Shown here: positions 33,521-42,295 of the stretch, in pieces
Position numbering within the stretch: the stretch's first letter is position 1
Layout: every line of letters starts with the position of its first letter
From: Tellurirhabdus bombi
Lineage (GTDB): Bacteria > Bacteroidota > Bacteroidia > Cytophagales > Spirosomataceae
Reading direction: 5' to 3'
Length of the DNA stretch: 64,000 nucleotides
NCBI RefSeq assembly: GCF_021484805.1
Contig: NZ_CP090557.1
Location: 3,546,001 to 3,610,000, forward strand
Made by a program: the position numbers and the translations under genes
Notes under the pieces: generated by a model
The model's database searches: none
Seen by the model: only the letters and a program-made list of their open reading frames with translations
What the model was told of the DNA's origin: nothing

Positions 33521-34093
33521 AGGCAAATCACTCAACTCATACGTTTTCTCTTCTTTCTCCTCACTATAGAGGTATATCAGCAGGAAAATGACTCCGTAAG
33601 CCGCTATCGTAAACAGGTCGTGATGATCGATGTAATTATTTAGGGGCCATCTTTTTTCCAGCGCAGTTAGCAGCAACCCAATCCGAAAACAGTTAATAAG
33701 CCAAATTAAGAGAATCCCCCCCAAACACCAGTAGAGCTTTCGTCTCCAGGGGTTGCTGTTGGCAATCACGAAAGCCACCCAAAAGCTTAAGACGCCTAAG
33801 CCCAGGCACTCATAAGATATAATTACAGTAGCTCCTGCGGGTGTTTTTATCAATTGTGGCGGGATTACATAGGAATCAACTCCAAACAAGTGGGTAATCA
33901 AGCTAGCGGTGTATAGAATGGACATTTTCAGCCACTCAATATAGTTGAGGAAGTTATCCAGGAATGCGCTATAACTATTCTTGGGGTCTACCAGTCCGTT
34001 ATAAAAAATATTAAAATAATACAAGGCTATAAACGTAACAAAAAACTTAATTAGATAAGGGATATCTAACGATTTAGATAGATTGTTCTGCAT
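33512..34093 (-). CDS. Exosortase-family transpeptidase (Xrt)
   Basis: Integral-membrane cysteine protease/transpeptidase that cuts proteins at a C-terminal sorting signal and passes them to a surface glycan or lipid. It is 193 residues long with about six membrane helices. The exosortase triad can be placed: Cys96 in YECLGLGVLSFW, Arg137 in NCFRIGLLL, and His157/158 in DHHDLFTIAAYG. The size and the position of the C/R/H blocks match the short Bacteroidota exosortases (XrtX/XrtY-like). A substrate-like gene lies 97 bp upstream on the same strand, so enzyme and target are co-transcribed or at least co-inherited. No large substrate or EPS cluster is nearby. Confidence 0.85.
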   Translation of the reverse strand: MQNNLSKSLDIPYLIKFFVTFIALYYFNIFYNGLVDPKNSYSAFLDNFLNYIEWLKMSILYTASLITHLFGVDSYVIPPQLIKTPAGATVIISYECLGLGVLSFWVAFVIANSNPWRRKLYWCLGGILLIWLINCFRIGLLLTALEKRWPLNNYIDHHDLFTIAAYGVIFLLIYLYSEEKEEKTYELSDLPAA

Positions 34094-34189
34094 ATACTTT
34101 TAGGGAAAGGGTCCTTATTTACCCAATCAAGCGCTTAGCTAATCAGCCAAACAAGGACCTTACTGAATTCATCTCAGAGCGAAGCGTCC

Positions 34190-34396
34190 TTATTTCAATT
34201 GGTTAGCTTTCTTTATTTTCTGATACGCTTTCCGAACTCCTGCCGCCGCGCCAGCCGCAAGCAGGACACTTAAGCCACCGTCTATTGGTGCACTTTCGGC
34301 AGGCGGGGGACCTGCGATGGCCAGAGTGCTCAAGCAAACAAAGCAGATCAACAGACCGCTAGCCTTCAGCACAGAAGGCAAGTAATAATTTTTCAT
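34190..34396 (-). CDS. Tiny exosortase substrate with PID-CTERM-like sorting signal
   Basis: A 68-residue protein with a signal peptide (MKNYYLPSVLKASGLLICFV... to AIA, about residues 1-28). After it come only GPPPAESA and then the sorting tail PIDGGLSVLLAAGAAAG: the PID motif at 37-39, a hydrophobic helix and a basic end (RKAYQKIKKANQLK). That tripartite tail is the PID-CTERM type found with Bacteroidota exosortases. If both ends were removed, only about ten residues would be left, so it may be a minimal anchor, a peptide product or a marker of the sorting system. It lies upstream of the exosortase. Confidence 0.75.
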   Translation of the reverse strand: MKNYYLPSVLKASGLLICFVCLSTLAIAGPPPAESAPIDGGLSVLLAAGAAAGVRKAYQKIKKANQLK

Positions 34397-34802
34397 AATA
34401 GATAGTGAGTTTTTGATTAGACTTTAGCTGTAGTATACAGCATCAAGCAAGCAATTATAAGAAAAAATCACTAAGTATTTCGAACAAGTATTTAGAAAAA
34501 GTAATATTATAATTCTTTCATCTAATAAGTCCTATTAAACCTATGATAATTCTTATATTTTTGTCTATTAAATAAGAACAAATCCCTTGATTATTAGCAC
34601 TATTGTCTAAATACAACTATGTGATAAAAGCCTCCATCTACAAAAAATACCGACTACATCGCAGTCGGTATTTAATCTTTTGCTTAGTAAACAAACTCAG
34701 TATGAATTCTGGTTAACAAAGAATTTATCAGACAATTGTTACTTATTTCAATCATTCTGTTACGCCCTATAAACTTTGTAAAAGGCTACGCTACAGATCA
34801 TA
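34397..34802. other. Intergenic region with minus-strand terminator
   Basis: AT-rich. On the minus strand a perfect 11-bp stem (AAATACCGACT / AGTCGGTATTT, 34645-34673) followed by T6 is a good terminator for the zinc-ribbon gene at 34803. The 13-nt motif ATTTATCAGACAA sits at 34723-34735. No clear promoter for the small sorting substrate was found. Confidence 0.6.
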
Positions 34803-35009
34803 TTATTTCTCACCAATTTTGATATACGCCTTCCGGCAGGCATTACAACGGTACAATCGATTTGGGACAAAGAATAAAGCATTCTTTATCAAAGAATTCC
34901 GGGGGATACGGTCTACCGAGAACTGTTCGCCGCAATATGGGCATGACTTTTTAGTAGTAAACCTTCGGGAAAGAGTAAGAATATTAAAAATAACGGCTAA
35001 GATTTTCAT
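34803..35009 (-). CDS. Small zinc-ribbon protein, family copy 2
   Basis: Sixty-eight residues from ATG 35009 (a GTG at 35051 is the alternative). A short hydrophobic start (MKILAVIFNILTLS) and a ribbon with CPYC at 23-26 and YRCNAC at about 53-58. The middle, VDRIPRNSLIKNALFFVPNRL, is close to copies 1 and 4. It has its own TATATTTG box 30 nt upstream and a terminator 130 nt downstream, so it is an independent gene. Confidence 0.68.
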   Translation of the reverse strand: MKILAVIFNILTLSRRFTTKKSCPYCGEQFSVDRIPRNSLIKNALFFVPNRLYRCNACRKAYIKIGEK

Positions 35010-35038
35010 AAACGTTGATATTTTTATGCGGAAGCGTT

Positions 35039-35046
35039 CAAATATA
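35039..35046 (-). promoter_or_regulatory. TAnnTTTG -7 box of zinc-ribbon gene copy 2
   Basis: Minus-strand TATATTTG, 29 nt upstream of the ATG at 35009. The -33 element is not clear. Confidence 0.45.
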
Positions 35047-35051
35047 TCCAC

Positions 35052-35631
35052 TTGTATGTGAGAAGCTTGACCGCGTAATCATGTTCTTTCTTTAAGCTTA
35101 CAAATTCTTATGATTGTTACAGTTTTCATCAAACTGGTTACTTAAACAAAAAAGCCCGATTGCGAGGCAGCCGGACTTTTCATTTTCATGTAGTTAAATA
35201 ATCTTCAGCGGCTAAAGTAAAGTTTTACCTCCAAATTCCAGCGGGTTACCAGCCCTAGCTCAATAACTTATACGGGCTTACTTTCCTGTTTAACCGTGAT
35301 TTTTACCCAGCGCAGAAACGCTTCCCCGATAGCGAGATCTCCTAGGTTCTTGTTTACCCGGTTGAGTACGGTCGAACTAGCAAACCCTGCAGTACCGATG
35401 TGGGAAAAGCCTACCAGGTACTTACGTTGGAGGTCACTGAACTCTACCCCCTTAAAATGTTCTCGCACCTCAGCGGCGGGGCTAGCCTGCTGGCTTCGAT
35501 GAATGGGCCGGACAATCCGGATGAAGGAGTAAATTATGACGTTACCCTAACAAGGGAACAAGGCAAACCCAGCTCCTACAGGTGCCGGGTCGTGAGTTTT
35601 TGGAGTTTCACAAATCAGGGAAAGTTCTAAA
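35052..35631. other. Gene-poor stretch with degraded coding traces
   Basis: An imperfect hairpin with a minus-strand T run (35147-35177) could be the old terminator of a minus-strand gene. The frames at 35268-35468 (minus) and 35400-35630 (plus) have no recognisable family or good start and are left out. The sequence borders a umuC fragment, so this is probably decayed DNA. Confidence 0.5.
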
Positions 35632-35820
35632 TTAAGACGCCACTAGAATATCCGACCACCGGGTAGTGTAACACCGGCTCAGCCACTTTTGCTTCATGGG
35701 CCAGGTTCTGTCATAGCCTTGAGCCGCCAAACGTACCTTATCCCGTCCGTACTGCTTATTGATGCCATCAACGGCTTTGCCCAGCTTGGCTAATTTTGGT
35801 CTGACCGTTTCTAGCGACAG
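35632..35820 (-). pseudogene. UmuC (Y-family DNA polymerase) C-terminal DUF4113 fragment
   Basis: The minus strand reads VDGINKQYGRDKVRLAAQG, then TWPMKQKWLSRCYTTRWSDIL and a stop. This matches the DUF4113 tail of UmuC (normally ...LN.RFGRDT...AAQG....W.M.Q..LSP.YTTRWDEL). Only the last 62 codons survive; an in-frame stop precedes them. A remnant of a mobile or plasmid-borne umuDC operon is the simplest reading. Confidence 0.75.
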
Positions 35821-36003
35821 CTATAACTAGCAGGCGGCTTCTGAGGTAAGATTCGTTTCATAAAAGCGGGTGACTGGGTATTAATAATAAGTGGGTAAGA
35901 CCACCCCTGCTTGTCCCTTCTGCACCTACCGATTACCTATTTTATCAGTCAACGCTTTCTGTGGCAAACGATATTTATCATCTTTGCAGGAAATGTCGTT
36001 ACT

Positions 36004-36945
36004 ATGCGAATATGCTTCTGGAAACATCATCCAAACATTGATCAAAATGGATACTTATTAGGGCAAGCCACTATCCTATACCAACAGCGATTTGGATTCG
36101 ATTTTATCAAACTAATGTCTCCAGGGCCTTGGATGGCTGTTTGTTACGGAGCACTTGATGAGTATCAGGGAGATTATCTGGGACGAAGAGCAATTGTAAA
36201 ACCTTTGGTAACTCATTATAAAGATTGGATAAATCTAGCTGCATTTTGTCAATCCTATCAACCCGAGATGCTCCAGCAGCAACTAATTGCCAGTCAAATG
36301 GTCTGTCAAGCGTTTCCTCATGTGGACGTATGTGCCACCGTATTTAGTCCGCTTTCACAGGCTATTCAATTAGCGGGTATTGATTTATTTCGGAAGCATC
36401 TCAAGCTTTATCCTGATGAAGTCGAAAAAGGTTTGAAGCAGATTACTCAGAACACCCACTATATAATGAGTCAATTCGCGGCTACCGGAGTCAAACGCCT
36501 GTTCTATGTCATGCAACATACTCAGGAGCATGTTTTCCCCCGTACGGATTATCAACCACAAGCCGCTTATCACGACGCAGATTGTTTACGTTACTCAGCT
36601 ACACTTTTTGAGGACACACTGGTTCATCTGCACGGTGAACACATTTACTGGGGTTTGTCTCTACCCCTACCGCATACCAGGATTCACTACGCGACTCATC
36701 CCACGAATCCTACCCCATCGGATTTGCGGAAACAAGCTCAACTACCTGTCATCGCCGGAATTTCAGCCCAGGATCTAGTCTCGGTTCAATCGCTTCAAGA
36801 AGCCTGTCACTTGTTAGATAGCCATTTTAAGCACCGCGCAGCTAACTCAGACCCTTTATTGACCTGTAGTTGCGTGTTACCCTTTGATTTTTCCGATCAA
36901 CAAACCGATCTCTGGATTCAATCCTTATCTTTATTCGCTCACTGA
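36004..36945 (+). CDS. Uroporphyrinogen decarboxylase-family protein
   Basis: A 313-residue protein from ATG 36004 (a TTG at 35911 is the alternative). The layout follows the UROD/HemE barrel: RICFWKHHPNIDQNG at the N-terminus, LYQQRFGFDFIKLMSPG (the conserved DxxK segment), a middle VCATVFSPL strand, and the later HLHGEHIY. True HemE has more conserved Arg/Asp at the active site, so this is probably one of the many divergent members, such as cobamide- or corrinoid-linked methyltransferases. Its TGA overlaps the ATG of the NRPS gene by one base (TGATG), so the two are translated together and may work on one product. Confidence 0.75.
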   Translation: MRICFWKHHPNIDQNGYLLGQATILYQQRFGFDFIKLMSPGPWMAVCYGALDEYQGDYLGRRAIVKPLVTHYKDWINLAAFCQSYQPEMLQQQLIASQMVCQAFPHVDVCATVFSPLSQAIQLAGIDLFRKHLKLYPDEVEKGLKQITQNTHYIMSQFAATGVKRLFYVMQHTQEHVFPRTDYQPQAAYHDADCLRYSATLFEDTLVHLHGEHIYWGLSLPLPHTRIHYATHPTNPTPSDLRKQAQLPVIAGISAQDLVSVQSLQEACHLLDSHFKHRAANSDPLLTCSCVLPFDFSDQQTDLWIQSLSLFAH

Positions 36946-39539
36946 TGCCCGCACTTGCCCTAGATTATTTAGGCCCCAAACAGATCCCCTATACACCCTT
37001 ACCGGCAACTTGCCTTAGCCTACCCTTATTCAGGCTATTTACGGAACAGGTCCGTAAAAGCGCTGATAAACTAGCCATTCAAGATGACGCGGCTAGCTAT
37101 ACCTATTCGGAATTGCACCAGTATGCCTGCCAGGTTGCCCAAGTGTTGGGTCAGTCAGCGGATAAACACCAAGAGCCGATCGGCATTTGGCTGCAAAACG
37201 ACCGGAAATTTATTGCTGTCATGCTTGCTGCTCTTGCCGTGGGTAGGCCTTACGTTGCGTTGGACATTTCGGCACCTTTTGAGCGAAACTTGGCCATTAT
37301 GAAGCAGGCCCAAATTAGTGACATTGTTTCTATTTCGCGGTTTAAATCAGAGCTAAAAACTCTGGACATAACTGTCCTCTATTTAGACAAGCTACCCCAG
37401 CCAGACGCAGCCTCTTTCTTCCAACCAACGGCTCAGCCAGATAGCTTAGCATACATCATTTATACCTCTGGTACCACGGGAACCCCTAAAGGTGTCTTTC
37501 AGAATCAGCGTAATCTAATTCACGATGTGAGTCAGTACATTGATTCCATCCATCTGTCTTCAGACGACCGCCATTCGTTGCTTTACTCACCCACCGTTGG
37601 GGGCGCAATCAGAGATATCTTTGGAACGCTATTGACGGGGGCCACCCTTTACATCAGAGATTTACGCAAGCACGGTCTGGCCTCACTAGCTTCCTTTATT
37701 AAGGAACATCAGCTCACCATTTATCACTCAGTTCCTTCTATTTTTAGGACGTTCCTACAAGCTGCTGGCCAGCAGCAATTTCCCTCCGTTCGATTGGTGT
37801 ACATGGCGGGCGATCGCATCACAATTCAGGATGTGGAACGCTACAAAGGCCATTTCTTGCCATCCTCTTTTCTCTACATTGGCATTGGATCCACAGAAAA
37901 TGCCACCATCTACCGACAATGGTTCATTAATCACAACACCCGTTTGACTGGTGAAACGGTGCCAGTCGGCTACGCTGTTCCAGACCGAAACATGCATCTT
38001 GAATCAGCAGACGGTTCCTTAACACTTCCAGGCGAGACAGGCGAAATTGTCGTTGAGAGCGCCTATATCGCTTTGGGTTATTGGCAAAATAGTCAACTGA
38101 CTCAGCAGGCATTTACAATTACTAAAAACGGCCGCCAATTTCGTACCGGCGATTTAGGGCGCGTGGGTTCCGACGGCTTACTGGAGTACATCGGCCGAAA
38201 AGATCGACAAATCAAAGTAGCCGGGCACCGGATCGAACTGGCCGCCGTGGAAGCCACTATCCGGCAGGTTCCCTTAGTCAGTGATGTAGTGGTTATTGGC
38301 CGATCGGTAGCATCCGAGCAAGTCTTGGTGGCCTACGTGGTCACTACCGGTGAGTTTGAGCCAGAAGCAGTCAGGAAGTATTGCCTTGATCGACTCCCTT
38401 CTTATATGGTTCCCGCCCACTGGGAACAAATTGAGGAGATACCTTTGCTGGCTAATTTTAAAATAGATGTAGCGACCCTCCAACGCCTCGACGACCAACA
38501 CGTAAAAACCTTGACAATAGGTTCTGAAAGGATTCGGACAGACGGCCCCCCACCGACTAAAGCACATTGGATCAAAACCGTCGTACGAAACGCCTGGTGT
38601 GCTCCCGGCGCTGGTTTACAGGAAGCATACAACCAGAATACTAGCTGGCGAAGCGGGGGTGGGTCTTCTCTGGAAGCGGTTGCTTTTATGATTAAACTGG
38701 AAGAAAAGCTAGGCGTTCAGATTCCGGCCGAATGGATTCATGGTGACATGAAGCCCCTGTGGCTTGAAGAACTTTTGCTGAAACAAGCAGATTTTGTTGG
38801 TAAGTCCCAATCCGCTATAATTCGGCCCGTTATTTATTTTTTCCCGGCTTTGATAGGCCTAGGCGATGCCATAAAGTTAGTACGCGATTTGCAACAAATT
38901 GCAGAGATTCACCTGATCACCTATCCCGATTTGAGTAAAGTCACTGCTGAGCCAGAAAGCTTTGATTTACTTATGCATTCGGTCATGAATCAGATTTCGC
39001 AGTTCCCTGAACCCGATCTGTTACTTGGTTGCTGCTCGGGAAGCTTCGCGGCCCACGAGGTAGCCCGTCAATTAACGCTCCAAGATTCCTTAAAGGGCAG
39101 GTTGGTTCTTATTGATTTTCATGCCTCACTCCGATTTGGCGTTCCACTCCAGGCACTAGCAAAACTTAGTTTTAAAGAGAAACTACGTTTGTTTATGGAC
39201 AAGGGAGTTAACAAAATTTATAAAAAACTCGCACGCAGTCTTTTCCCCACTTGGGCCAATCGATATTGGAAGACCCCGCATAACTTTATTCAGACCGATA
39301 CGAATGCGTACGATGTTTTCACCGGATCAATTCGGCAAAAATACTTAACTGGTCAAGCCGAACTGTTTCGAACAACCGACCACAGTACCCCCATGAACTG
39401 GGAATGGTTTTGTGATTCTGTCTCAATCACTGAATTACCTTTTACTCACGGAGAGATGTTTAGCACGGAAGAGAATCGAAAGATGGTTATAAAACAGCTA
39501 GCGAAGCTCTTCAAAGCGAATACAGTTCAGCCCTTTTGA
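36945..39539 (+). CDS. Single-module NRPS: adenylation, carrier and thioesterase domains
   Basis: An 864-residue enzyme with three domains. The adenylation domain (about 25-515) has IIYTSGTTGTPKG at 171-183, RTGDLGR at 400-406, GRKDRQIK at 417-424 and Lys506 in NFKID. The carrier domain (about 540-615) has the phosphopantetheine Ser575 in GGGSSLEAV. The C-terminal thioesterase-like hydrolase (about 625-864) has LLGCCSGSFAAHEVA, which puts Cys697 where most thioesterases have Ser, and a late His in PFTHGEMF. The Asp that grips the amino group of amino acids appears to be Gly219. It is coupled to the UROD-like gene by TGATG. No condensation domain is present. Confidence 0.85.
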   Translation: MPALALDYLGPKQIPYTPLPATCLSLPLFRLFTEQVRKSADKLAIQDDAASYTYSELHQYACQVAQVLGQSADKHQEPIGIWLQNDRKFIAVMLAALAVGRPYVALDISAPFERNLAIMKQAQISDIVSISRFKSELKTLDITVLYLDKLPQPDAASFFQPTAQPDSLAYIIYTSGTTGTPKGVFQNQRNLIHDVSQYIDSIHLSSDDRHSLLYSPTVGGAIRDIFGTLLTGATLYIRDLRKHGLASLASFIKEHQLTIYHSVPSIFRTFLQAAGQQQFPSVRLVYMAGDRITIQDVERYKGHFLPSSFLYIGIGSTENATIYRQWFINHNTRLTGETVPVGYAVPDRNMHLESADGSLTLPGETGEIVVESAYIALGYWQNSQLTQQAFTITKNGRQFRTGDLGRVGSDGLLEYIGRKDRQIKVAGHRIELAAVEATIRQVPLVSDVVVIGRSVASEQVLVAYVVTTGEFEPEAVRKYCLDRLPSYMVPAHWEQIEEIPLLANFKIDVATLQRLDDQHVKTLTIGSERIRTDGPPPTKAHWIKTVVRNAWCAPGAGLQEAYNQNTSWRSGGGSSLEAVAFMIKLEEKLGVQIPAEWIHGDMKPLWLEELLLKQADFVGKSQSAIIRPVIYFFPALIGLGDAIKLVRDLQQIAEIHLITYPDLSKVTAEPESFDLLMHSVMNQISQFPEPDLLLGCCSGSFAAHEVARQLTLQDSLKGRLVLIDFHASLRFGVPLQALAKLSFKEKLRLFMDKGVNKIYKKLARSLFPTWANRYWKTPHNFIQTDTNAYDVFTGSIRQKYLTGQAELFRTTDHSTPMNWEWFCDSVSITELPFTHGEMFSTEENRKMVIKQLAKLFKANTVQPF

Positions 39540-39605
39540 CAGGGAAAAATCGAAGCGCGTTCCTAGTGGCAGTTGAATTACAACCGGTTCGGGCTTGTCG
39601 GCATT

Positions 39606-39740
39606 CTAAGACTGAGCTATGTCGCTTGGAGATTGAGGTTCATCAGGCGGAAACACTTCGTTAATTTGGCGAACCTGTTCCGCTAGTTCCTCCTCCGTTA
39701 CGGGCTTTACTTCTTTCTTTTTGCTCATTAGGTTCGGCAT
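39606..39740 (-). CDS. Possible 44-residue acidic peptide
   Basis: The minus strand encodes MPNLMSKKKEVKPVTEEELA... ending in PSDIAQS (44 codons, ATG 39740 or 39728). It is charged, lacks a signal or cysteines, and has a helix-forming middle. It is too short for a recognisable family and no RBS is visible. It may be a real small protein or chance. The rest of 39540-39875 holds nothing I can name. Confidence 0.35.
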   Translation of the reverse strand: MPNLMSKKKEVKPVTEEELAEQVRQINEVFPPDEPQSPSDIAQS

Positions 39741-39875
39741 TTAAGACTGCCGTAAAGTTTCGAGGCCGTTTTCTAGATCATTTTACTCCCTTGAAATGAT
39801 GAGGGTATTTAATGGCCTGAATAACTTTTAAACGAAGGTATTGAGTAAATGAAACAGGTCGCAATACAAGCGTTT

Positions 39876-40874
39876 CTACTGTTCCCCAAGCAATAATAAC
39901 TTTGCCAGTTTTATTCTTCTTACTACCAGTACAAATAAAACACTAACCACAAAGACGAAAATGGCGACCATTAACTGGGTTTTCAAATCATAGAAAAGCT
40001 TGATATGCGCTCTTTCGACGATAAATTCCAGAGCTTCTAAAAACGCTACATGGGATAGATAAACTCCGTAGGTAGTAGAACTGAGCGTGATCAGCCAACC
40101 TGATGAGGAAACATCAGCGAGTTGCAAAGCAACCAGCAATAAACCAATACCACCCAGAGGAGAAATCAAGGGATGTATCACCACTGGATAATCAATCCAT
40201 AGCTGTGATATAGCAAGTGCGATCAGAGCAAGTCCCCCTAACAACAGACCGATATTCTTCTGTTTGATTTTAGAAGCTATTAAGTAAGCAGCGGCCAGAT
40301 ATACGGCAATCGTTGCCGTTGGGGTTACGCCAAAATAGTTTCGCCAATTCCCAAGTACTAAATAAGCGACGGCCCCTAGAAGTAGGAACCCTGCCTGGGT
40401 TTGTTTCTTAGTAATCAGTAAAAAGGAGCCTAGTATCAGAGCCTGCATGGTTATTAGCTGGGGGAGGTAATACAAATGTTCGGCGCTCTGTCCGTAAAAA
40501 AACAAACCGACAGGATCAATCTCATACGGCTCACCCCGCAAAAGATGTCTTACAAAGATTAAGCCCGCATAGATTGACGACCATACCAGAAAGGGGAGTC
40601 CAATTCTCCACCAGCTTTTGATCAGGAATGCTTTCACGGAAACGCTCTTCCCAGGTTTGGGAACTGAAAATACCAGCGATACTATAAAGAAAAAGGGTAC
40701 GCAAAAAAGTAAGAAAAGATTCGCTAACAAGGCTGAAGCAGCCGTATTGTTATGAGTGTGTATAAGGATTACGCCAAATGCGGCCACAATCCGAATAAGC
40801 TCAATATTTGTGTATCTAATCTGCTGAGAGGCTATAAGTTGATCTCGACTCTTGGGTAAAGTATCTGATTGCAT
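39876..40874 (-). CDS. Acyltransferase 3 family membrane protein (OafA-like)
   Basis: A 332-residue protein with about ten membrane helices. The acyltransferase 3 hallmarks are the first helix IELIRIVAAFGVILIHTHNN with the conserved His, then the RIGLPFLVWSSIYAG helix and TYGVYLSHVAF near the end. These enzymes acetylate or acylate sugars, lipids or peptides at the membrane. ATG 40874 is preferred to GTG 40931. It is convergent with the NRPS gene, on the opposite strand from it, so it may or may not belong to the same pathway. Confidence 0.82.
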   Translation of the reverse strand: MQSDTLPKSRDQLIASQQIRYTNIELIRIVAAFGVILIHTHNNTAASALLANLFLLFCVPFFFIVSLVFSVPKPGKSVSVKAFLIKSWWRIGLPFLVWSSIYAGLIFVRHLLRGEPYEIDPVGLFFYGQSAEHLYYLPQLITMQALILGSFLLITKKQTQAGFLLLGAVAYLVLGNWRNYFGVTPTATIAVYLAAAYLIASKIKQKNIGLLLGGLALIALAISQLWIDYPVVIHPLISPLGGIGLLLVALQLADVSSSGWLITLSSTTYGVYLSHVAFLEALEFIVERAHIKLFYDLKTQLMVAIFVFVVSVLFVLVVRRIKLAKLLLLGEQ

Positions 40875-41235
40875 ATGACTATTAATTTCTATGCTAGAAT
40901 AGCGCTTTTTGTGATCATACTTACACGTCACATTGAAAATTCTTTTGGAAGCTTAGAAATAAACAGATATATGAAACAAGTAATGTTTGGGAAGATGTAG
41001 TCGACATAATTTTCAGCTAATCTCCTGGATATCGACAATCATTATTAGAATTTGTCCCGTATGTATTTCCTGCCCAGTTCATACGGCCGCTTCAAATACG
41101 GCCGTAGCCGTGCAGTTCGAAGTGTAATGGCGCGACATTTCTCCAATCGGCTACTCTAGTCGATTGGAGAAAGCAATCTGGATAGGCTTATTGAGTTTCA
41201 TGGATGGTCTTGGCTGGTAATACATCAATCAACGG
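40875..41235. other. Intergenic region with a 12-bp hairpin
   Basis: TTTCTCCAATCG and its complement (41138-41172, 11-nt loop) form a perfect stem without a strong T run. Two TACGGCCG boxes lie at about 41085-41105. No coding frame is credible. Confidence 0.45.
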
Positions 41236-42006
41236 CTAGGCTTCTACCGAGGCAAAGGATTTTTGACCCAGTTTAACTGTTTCTATTCGCTTAGCCGCCT
41301 CATCGGTTAGGCTAGGACCAACCAGATTCATTACGTGACTATGAAAGGCGTTTATTCTTAGGTTTACTTCATCCTCTTCCTCTGAACAAGCGCCAGGAGC
41401 TTCAAAAAATTGAACGCCAATGGTACCATCGGCCTGAAGTCCGGCAAATGAATAAATGATATCCGAATTAAGTTTCTTTGCCAGACGAAACATGTTCGGC
41501 GAATAAACGCCGAATTCATGGTCGACCAAAACGACTACGGTACCGCCTCTTTGTAAGATACTTTTTGCTTTCAATAATACATCAGGCCTGGAAGGAAGCA
41601 CCAAGAGCCGTTCCTTTTTACCAAAGACAGGCCAGTAACCATCAGGGGGCACATGAAGTGCAATTACGGCATCGGGTAGTAGACCCTGATCGATTAGATA
41701 CCCGGCCCAGGCAAATCCCAAAGGAACGTGAGCTGTACACAGCACCAACCCATTAGTTCTCGGTTTTTTAAGGAACTCAAGGCAGTTTGCCTGAATTGGC
41801 AGTGGCACGATCTTGCTGCTAAAAGCAGGCACACCCATAAAGGCTTCTATCAAAGCCGCCTTGTTCAAAAGGGAGCTTTTTTTGTATTTAGAATCGGGTA
41901 AGCCCCGGAAATGAGCGTAATATTTTGTAAATATAAAAATAGCTTTAAACCATTTCTCGGCAGGAAATAAACCGCAAATCCCCTTCGCAACCACTTTTGC
42001 TATCAT
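41236..42006 (-). CDS. LPLAT/LpxL-like acyltransferase domain protein
   Basis: A 256-residue protein that looks like the HtrB/LpxL lipid A acyltransferase fold: an N-terminal helix pair, VLCTAHVPLGFAWAGYL at 88-104 where the family has its HxxxxD/GHxGNWE motif (the acidic residue is not obvious), and VVVLVDHEFGV where LpxL has its VDQ..G loop. It lacks the usual N-terminal membrane anchor. It may acylate a lipid or the product of the nearby NRPS. It starts at ATG 42006, just before an AT-rich inverted repeat. Confidence 0.6.
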   Translation of the reverse strand: MIAKVVAKGICGLFPAEKWFKAIFIFTKYYAHFRGLPDSKYKKSSLLNKAALIEAFMGVPAFSSKIVPLPIQANCLEFLKKPRTNGLVLCTAHVPLGFAWAGYLIDQGLLPDAVIALHVPPDGYWPVFGKKERLLVLPSRPDVLLKAKSILQRGGTVVVLVDHEFGVYSPNMFRLAKKLNSDIIYSFAGLQADGTIGVQFFEAPGACSEEEDEVNLRINAFHSHVMNLVGPSLTDEAAKRIETVKLGQKSFASVEA

Positions 42007-42041
42007 TTCCTCGACAATAGAGCGCTATAAACTACTGATTT

Positions 42042-42107
42042 ATCAGACAAAAATAGTACTTAATTTGCGTATTTAATTACTTAAATCAAATACTATTTTT
42101 GTCTGAT
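42042..42107. repeat. 17-bp inverted repeat containing TTATCAGACAA
   Basis: ATCAGACAAAAATAGTA (42042-42058) and its exact complement (42091-42107) flank a 32-nt AT-rich centre. The left arm belongs to a 13-nt motif, ATTTATCAGACAA, that also occurs at 34723 and 51855. It lies between the divergent acyltransferase and zinc-ribbon genes, so it could be an operator. Confidence 0.5.
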
Positions 42108-42295
42108 ATTTCTTTTCAGTCATGGGCCATTTCCCATCCGTGTCAATTAAACGGAAATTGCTTATCCCACCGACTTACCTGTCATGGCTTTTTGAACTGG
42201 GTCGTTTTAGCGCGGTTAATAAAAAGTAAGCTTCAGTAAGTCTCATTTACCTGAAATTGCGTATATAGCAAGCGTTACAGCTGTTCTCTACTCAA

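Noticed and set aside
35268-35630. Overlapping frames on both strands (66 and 76 codons)
   Set aside because: No ATG start with context, no family pattern, and they overlap each other in a decayed stretch beside the umuC remnant.
39606-39740. Precursor peptide (RiPP) for the NRPS/UROD neighbourhood
   Set aside because: No leader/core border, Cys, Ser/Thr run or modifying enzyme of a known RiPP class; kept only as a possible small gene.
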